Source: Massospora cicadina (lineage: Eukaryota; Entomophthoromycota; Entomophthoromycetes; Entomophthorales; Entomophthoraceae). From it: a stretch of DNA of 64,000 nt. How positions within the stretch are numbered: the first letter of the stretch is position 1; the number at the start of each line of letters is the position of its first letter. Both the position numbers and the translations under genes were made by a program. Where the stretch lies: contig JAKSZP010000180.1 of NCBI GenBank assembly GCA_022478985.1, positions 91,673-155,672 on the forward strand, given 5' to 3'. The notes beneath the pieces were generated by a model. The model was not told the DNA's origin. It saw only the letters and a list, made by a program, of their open reading frames with translations, and did no database searches. Shown piece after piece: positions 58,117-64,000 of the stretch.

Positions 58117-60062
58117 TATAATGTACTTGACTCCCCCTGTGCTCATTGTCAGCAGTCCCATCACGTCAATGGACACTGTGTGCCATGCAAATCCAAGGTG
58201 GACCAGTCAGTATCCAGTTGTATTCTTATGTGTTTTGTGCAGCTGTCACTCCACGCAACAATCTAGATTATCCACAACATCGTAGTTGATGGAAACCCAG
58301 TAGTACTGGAAAATATGATCAGTTGTTTTCCTCAGGCCTCCATGCCCAACAACCTTGTGAGCTGCTTGCACTATAGCTGCTCTTTCTGACAGCTTCAGGA
58401 ATAATAACCGCTTCCCATTGATCATATTAAACACTTGTCCATCCATAGTCTCAGTGTTTTCTATTGCTTTCCTAAGCACACATTGGTTTTCTCAGGGCTC
58501 ATTCCCGCTTTCTCTGTCAAACATTCTCTAGAATAGCTCATCCGCCTGTGGGTATACCATCTGGACCATTGGTAACTGTGATAAGCCATCCACATTCTGG
58601 TGAGAAGCCCCCACTCGGCGGACAAACTCATAGTCACAAGACTGGAGCTTAAGTGCCCATTGGGCCAGTCATCCTTCTGGCTTTCTCAAATTGTGAAGCC
58701 AATGCAATAAAGAGTGGTCTGTCACCACCTTAAAGTGTGTTCCATAGATTTACACCAAAAACTGCTTACATGTGTAAATGACTGCAAGGCATTTAAGCTC
58801 AGTCATGGTGTAGTTCCTCTCAGCATCTGAGAGTGTCCAGCTCACATACGCCACTGGATGTTCATCCCCAAGTTTGTCTACTTGGCTTAGTACAGCGCCG
58901 ATTGCTGTCAACAAAGCATTAGTTTGAATAATAAACTCCTGATTGAAATTTGGATATTTCAGGATTTGAGAATCTATTAAATACCAGTTTAGCTCATTGA
59001 AGGAGTCCTGGTCCTCTTCATTCCATATGAATCCTTTTTTCAGATCCTTCATTAAATGAAATAAGGGCTCAGCTATATGGGCGAAGTCCCAAATGAATCT
59101 TCTGTAGTATCTGACCATCCCAAGGAACACTTGGATGTCTCAGACACTCTTTGTCACAGCCATCCTTTCTATGGCTTCTATCTTATGGGCTTGCGGCTGC
59201 AATCCACTGGAGTTGATTATGAATCCCAGATATTACAACTCTTTTTTAAAGAAATGGCACTTCCTCAGCTTAATCTTCAAGTTAGCTGCAGACAGTTGCT
59301 TGAATACTTCTTCCAAGTGGTGTAGGTGATCAGTAAACATCCTACTGAATACGCTTATATCTTTCAGGTATACCAGGACGCACAACAACTTCAAGTCACT
59401 CAGTATCACGTCCATGGCCCTTTGAAACGTTGCAGGTGCATTATATAGACCCTGGGGCATCCTCATTGGTTGGTATAACCCTGCGTAGTAATATTTGCAC
59501 AGTTTTCCTGGTCTTCTTTTAGAAAGTTGATCTGACAATATCCCAAGATCAGATCCATTGCAGAAAAATACTTTATTTCTCCTAATCAATCTAGTGCATC
59601 ATCAATCCTCAGTAGTGAAAACGAATAATTCTTTGTAATTTTATTCAGCTTCTGGTAGTCAATCACCATCCAGTTGGAGCCATCCTTTTTCTTCACAATC
59701 AAAATTGGACTTGCCCATGGACTTGACAACAGAACTAAAAAACCCATGCTTCTCCAGTTTGCTGATTTCATCCTCCACTACCGCTTCAGTGTATTTTGAT
59801 TTGTTTTGGTCTCATCCTGATCAGCAAGTTTTCTAGTGAAGCCCTTGTGTATCACATCTTGTGCGCATCCCAAATCATGGTCATCCTGAGTGAACACTTC
59901 CCAATACTTTTCAAATCGTCTGAGCACCTCCTCTTGCTGGCCTTCCAACAGATCAGCGAGCTTCTCTCGATCAACCAATAAGTTGAACCTCTCAGTTATC
60001 CTGGCCAATAATTCCATCTCATTAAGAGTTCCAAAATCGTGGAATTCCCTCAATATGGTCAT
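58117..60062 (-). pseudogene. Element B RT, RNase H and integrase start (upstream half)
   Basis: The minus-strand frame from 60062 contains EVFTQDDHDLGCAQDVIHKG, the pre-RT linker also seen in D. RT: SPWASPILIVKKKDGSNWMV, VIDYQKLNKITKNYSF, MPQGLYNAPATFQRAMDVIL, LVYLKDISVFSRMF (YxDD reads YLKD). RNase H at 59130-58750: FIIQTNALLTAIGAVLSQ, HPVAYVSWTLSDAERNYTM. Integrase zinc region at 58400-58270: AAHKVVGHGGLRKT and NLDCCVE. The core starts AWHTVSIDVMGLL at about 58180 and breaks at the element D insertion. Frame changes near 59590 and elsewhere. Confidence 0.88.
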
Positions 60063-61215
60063 CCAGATTTTTTGTTGCTTCTTAGGTCCAAAACTAATAG
60101 ACCATAAAAATCAATATTTTATATCTTTTATATATTTTATATGTATTTTGTATTTTTCTTTTGCAATGGGACTTGCAACCTACAAAAAGGTTTAAAGTCC
60201 TTCTTTTCCCCTTCATCCAAACTGGTTCCTAGGTAACTCTGACCTACCAGTTATCATGGTTCAAAATCTTATCCTCTTAATATTTAACCATCCATTTGGT
60301 TCAGTGGTCCTCTTCTAGGACTTGACCAAAATCTCAGGACATAACCATTTTTCATGGTTCAGAGGTCCGCTGGGAACATTGCAACTATTTTTTCTTAGGT
60401 CTAATACTTCTGATTTTTTTAGTATTGACCTTCTTCACTATATGGCTAGTAGCGCTGTCTCTTCAAATATAGGCTACACTTGCTGACTTTGGCAATACTC
60501 TTGAATATTTAGGCCTTTAATCCCAACTGTTTATTCTTCCAACAGGTCCTAATTTTATATTTTATTTTGGCAACTGATTCTTTGGATCCTCATATCTCAT
60601 TAGCCAACAGTTTTGTCTGTTTGTTCAAATCGTTTTTCTCCTAAAACGATTTTTTACCATTCATTGCCATCTGTAAATACACAGGTCGTTCTGGCCTCGT
60701 TAGCTTCATAAATTTCTCCTGAATTGATGAACTTGTCTCCAGAAAATTGTGATCATTGGTTGAGTGTTATTGAGTTAAAATGATTTTCTCCACTAACTTG
60801 GATCAATCATTTACTATTTTTCATCTTCATATCTTCATTGGTATGGCAATACAATTTTTCTGGATTAATTGTTTCCTATTTCATTCAATGCCTCATCTAA
60901 ACAATCACTCCTCAGGACTATTTAAAGCGGACCCAATTTCAACCTGAGTTGGCCCTGCTGATACTCTTCATCTCAAGTAGAGTCCAGTGGAATTGGTTTT
61001 CTTGCACTAGATAGTTCTATATCTAGGCTGCAAGTCCTTTTCCATGAACTTGAGTATCTTCCATTTGCTTCACTCATAGATCAACTTCTGAGCTGGGTTA
61101 ATGCCAATGAACGTGATCCACTTCACGTTCTTTCTTTGTTACTTCCCTCAGTAACTTATTTCCAAAATTGGAAACATCTTCATATGACATCCTTATATAT
61201 TCTTCAACTCAACTA
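60063..61215 (-). other. Element B 5' internal region, gag and protease not recognisable
   Basis: About 1.15 kb between the pre-RT segment and the primer-binding site. No DTG protease motif, zinc knuckle or long frame on the minus strand. The part 60180-60400 contains repeats of the phrase ggttcagaggtcc and variants, matching sequence near 48720-48850 in the B 3' spacer. Deletion of gag-pro during or before integration is the simplest reading. Confidence 0.6.
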
Positions 61216-61233
61216 CCCCTGTAGTGAGCACCA
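61216..61233 (-). other. Element B primer-binding site
   Basis: On the minus strand tggtgctcactacagggg, three bases inside the 5' LTR end; identical to the site of element C. Confidence 0.8.
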
Positions 61234-61236
61234 ACT

Positions 61237-62416
61237 TGTAAAAATTTACTTGCTGGGTTATTATTAGCAACAACCCTAGTAATCTTTTTACTGCACAGGT
61301 TTGGTTTTCTTGTTCACTTCATCCGCGTTGTATAGTATAATAGATTATCTGATTGATAATAGTATGACAACTATTATCTGTAGTTGAATATGAATTATTA
61401 TATCTCAGGCCAATGCTTGGCCAGTATTCCCGATTAAATACTTAAGATGTCATGATCTATGGATTCATTCCCTCATTCTGTCCAACCTGATCTTCACTGA
61501 GATTCCCTGGTGACAGTCTCTTTGGTCCAACACACAGTCATCAGCAATCCCCGATTGTGTCTCTTTCTTCTCTAGATCCCCGCTCAGATCTTTACCCTTT
61601 TCTCTAAGAGTCTCCCAATTATTGCACATAGCAATAGTATCCTTTATAAGAATAGCACAATGGAAGCTGATGATAGTTTACTACTAAACTATCTACCAGA
61701 TGAAAACATTAGAACTTCTTATCTATTCTCGTAAATACTGTTCTACTATCTAATTGCTTTTCTGTTAAAATGCTTTTTTTATTATAAGTGAATCCCAGGG
61801 AATTTATAGTGGGAATTTGGTTATCTAACCCTTGGTTGACACCTCTTTGATGAAATAGCAGCCTTTGCCATTATATCACCCATTCTCATCTTGGCAGCGA
61901 TGGTCTTCCCCATCCTGGCTAGTATTCCATCATTGGACATCCTTGAGACCTAAACACAAAGATTCAGAAAACGTGTCCCTAACGTTTTCCTCTAAATCCA
62001 AGCAAACCAACCATATTTGGCTAGCGACCTGCTTAGTAATGGGACTTATTACCCATCAAGGCAGGTCACACACCAACCAATCAATACTCTAGTTGCAGGT
62101 GGCATCACTCACCTCGCAACTTGCTTTATCATTCCCAATCAGTTGGTGATGAAACTTTACCAATCCAAATCAGTACACATGATAGTTAATCACTATCAGA
62201 TGCCCTATTTCATCGGCAACTCCACCCAATGAGTTTCGAGTATTTGTCCAGATCAATCCCTGACAGATACAACCAGGCGAATATCCCAAAATCCCCCGTA
62301 CATAGTTACTCCAAAACTTGGGCCAACCTATTTTCAATTCACTTCGCCTTAGGGAATTTTTCCCTAGCGATTACTGGTAATCTAACAGGCTGGGAATATG
62401 GGCAAAAATCCCAACA
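61237..62416 (-). repeat. Element B 5' LTR (1180 bp)
   Basis: Partner of 46110-47289 with the same termini and length. Followed on the plus strand by cctct, the target duplication. Confidence 0.92.
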
Positions 62417-62421
62417 CCTCT

Positions 62422-64000
62422 TATATAACTTTTCACTCTCCACCTTAGTGTTGCAGGAGTGTTAGACTAGAATTTTTCTGGACTGGGTCACCCTCATCAA
62501 CCCAGGCCTTGGTAGTCATAAAGAGATTATGTAATCTCTCCGCTTCACTGTTGCCCAGGTGAAAGATAAGCAGCTGAGTCAAGCCATCCACATTCATATG
62601 ACACATCCCAGCTCATTGCTCAATATCCATATCATAATGTTGAAGTCTGAGAGCCCAGTGGGCCAACCTTCTGGTGGGATCTAACGTATTTTGTAGCCAT
62701 TTTAAGGAGGCGTGGTCAGTAACCACAGTGAAGGAAATGCCATATAGGAAAGATAATAATGTTTATTAGTGAGTAAGACTGCAAGGCTTTCCTTTTAAGT
62801 GAAACTGTAGTTACGTACAGCTTTTAACAACATTTTGCTGAAGTAGGAGACTGGATGATCTACGTCAATACTGTCCAATTGAGCCAGGATGGCTCCAACA
62901 GCATAGTCGAGGCATTAGTGAACAATATAAAGAATTTGCCGTAGTTGAGGAGGCGTAAGATAGGGCATTTCTGAAGCAATTTCTTTAATGTCTCAAATGT
63001 GGTCTCTTGTTCTGTACCCCGTAAAAAAGGGGTGTTTTTAGCCAATGATCAAATGAGAGGCTCACTGGGCTGTGCGAACTTGGGAATGAACTGATTGTAA
63101 TACAACATCATACTCAGAGATACCTGAATGTCCCAAGGTTCTTAGTGGCAGGCATTTTAGAGATAGCTTCAATTTTATCTTTTAAGGCTGAACACCTTCC
63201 TGGGGATTAGCATGTCTGAGGAAATCTAGCTTCTTTTGGAAGAAGGTGCATTTTGACGGTTCTAACTTGATGTTAGAAGCCCACAGGTGTTATCTGACTT
63301 CTTCTAAACGAGTGAGATGATTGGTGAACGTTGCAGAAAAGAAGATGATGTCATAAAGATAGATGATCACACAGCTTAGCTTGAGGTCCCGCAGAATGTG
63401 GTCCATGGCACATTGGAAGAATGCTGGTGTATTGCACAGCCCTTGGAGTAGGCAAGTAAGCTGAAATAAGCCTTCACTGCAAATGAGAGCACATTTCTCC
63501 TGAGTTTGAGTAGAAAGATCTATTTTCCAGTATCCGCTGGCCAAATCCATGGCTGAGAAAAATTTTGGGCTGGAGAGTTGTGCAAGAGCATCATCTATGC
63601 AAGGGATATGATAACTGTCTTTCTAAGAGAGGTTATTCAATATATGGTAGTCCATCACTACCCAATGACCTCCATTCTTCTTTATGATCAGCAAGAGAGG
63701 AGACGCCCAAGGGCTTTGGAACGGTACTGATAACCCTGCATCTAATAACTGCTTGAGTTCAACCCTCATTTGCTGATCTTCAACCTTAGACTTATGGTAA
63801 GGTTTAAATCAAATAGGTTGGGCATCACCAGCATCAATGGAGTGTCTCCACCCCTTCATATGCCCTTAATCCGTGTTAGTCTGGAAGAAAATATAATTAT
63901 ATGTATCCTTTAGAGAATGGACTTGCTTAAGCTCATCCAGGGATAGGTCATCTGAAATGTGGAAATTAGACAGAGTACACACCATTTGGTTAGTGGGTAA
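62422..64000 (-). pseudogene. Element E RNase H and reverse transcriptase, continues off the edge
   Basis: Minus-strand pieces: 63550-63290 with MDLASGYWKIDLSTQTQEK, GLCNTPAFFQCAMDHILRDL and VIIYLYDIIFFS, where the catalytic YxDD is damaged; 63045-62860 with TLKKLLQKCPILRLLNYGKF and FTNAST of RNase H; and, to 62540, connection-domain sequence. The wording matches element C RT closely. Frameshifts and stops throughout. Confidence 0.85.

Larger units (their letters stand above)
46110..62416 (-). mobile_element. Ty3/gypsy LTR retrotransposon (element B), inserted in E and split by D
   Basis: Identical-length LTRs of 1180 bp (46110-47289 and 61237-62416) begin TGTTGGGATTTTT and end TACA on the minus strand. 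A primer-binding site sits at 61216-61233 and a purine tract (aagaggggggatg) precedes the 3' LTR. RT, RNase H and the start of integrase are at 59800-58117 and the rest of integrase at 49624-48960, with element D in between. Only about 1.2 kb lies between the primer-binding site and the RT approach, and it has no visible gag or protease, so B appears internally deleted. Confidence 0.9.
44273..64000 (-). mobile_element. Ty3/gypsy element E, outermost layer of the nest, same family as C, runs off the right edge
   Basis: The 3' LTR (44273-45014) has the same length as the element C LTR and shares blocks with it (gagccattctgaggtc; agaccag...ggtcc...ggtgaa). Integrase lies at 45015-46104. The element is then interrupted by element B and resumes at 62422 with sequence that fits exactly onto the left part: reading the minus strand, aagttatata ends on the right and agaaggtatg continues on the left, as in element C at 36650-36670. 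RNase H and RT follow to the edge; protease, gag and the 5' LTR lie outside the window. Confidence 0.88.

Overview
This is eukaryotic, repeat-dominated DNA. One host gene with clear spliced coding sequence is present, a Scy1/SCYL2-type pseudokinase on the minus strand at about 25.2-28.4 kb. Almost everything else is transposable-element sequence in different stages of decay. The organism is probably a fungus with a large, transposon-rich genome: the host gene has very short introns (36-63 bp where I can place the ends) with CTAAC/CTGAC-like branch sites, and one element is a chromodomain-type Ty3/gypsy element. A non-fungal eukaryote is not excluded. There is no rRNA, no intact tRNA, no CRISPR and no bacterial gene layout.

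Layout. 1-1.7 kb: GC-richer, minus-strand coding-like sequence running off the left edge, perhaps the gag end of another LTR element. 1.9-9.75 kb: a heavily decayed minus-strand Ty3/gypsy element (A). 11.3-24.3 kb: a plus-strand chromovirus (F), whose 5' LTR was split by a full-length-type, GC-rich LINE (11817-17891, 17-bp target-site duplication). Element F is flanked exactly by two direct copies of a ~424-bp sequence. 25.2-28.4 kb: the Scy1-like gene. 28.8-38.5 kb: a plus-strand gypsy element (C) with 740-bp LTRs and a perfect 5-bp duplication, carrying a SINE, a foldback repeat and a 1.6-kb GC-rich insert. 38.5-44.3 kb: AT-rich DNA with a small piggyBac-like MITE and a Helitron-like remnant.

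44.3-64 kb is a Russian-doll nest. Element E (minus, same family as C) is interrupted in its integrase region by element B (minus, 1180-bp LTRs). B is interrupted in its integrase by element D (plus, 480-bp LTRs). D is interrupted between protease and reverse transcriptase by a 554-bp palindromic mariner derivative. Each junction has a target-site duplication (AGAAG/AGAGG, GCAAC/GCAGC, TA), and the outer reading frames rejoin when the insert is removed.

None of the elements looks autonomous now: all gag/pol regions carry stops and frameshifts. The Scy1-like gene has an open, phase-consistent model of 723 codons and is the one locus likely to be functional. The strongest unusual observations are the four-deep nest, the symmetrical mariner palindrome, the 424-bp direct repeats abutting element F, a shared 18-nt primer-binding site in three different LTR families, and the SINE with an exact 17-bp duplication.
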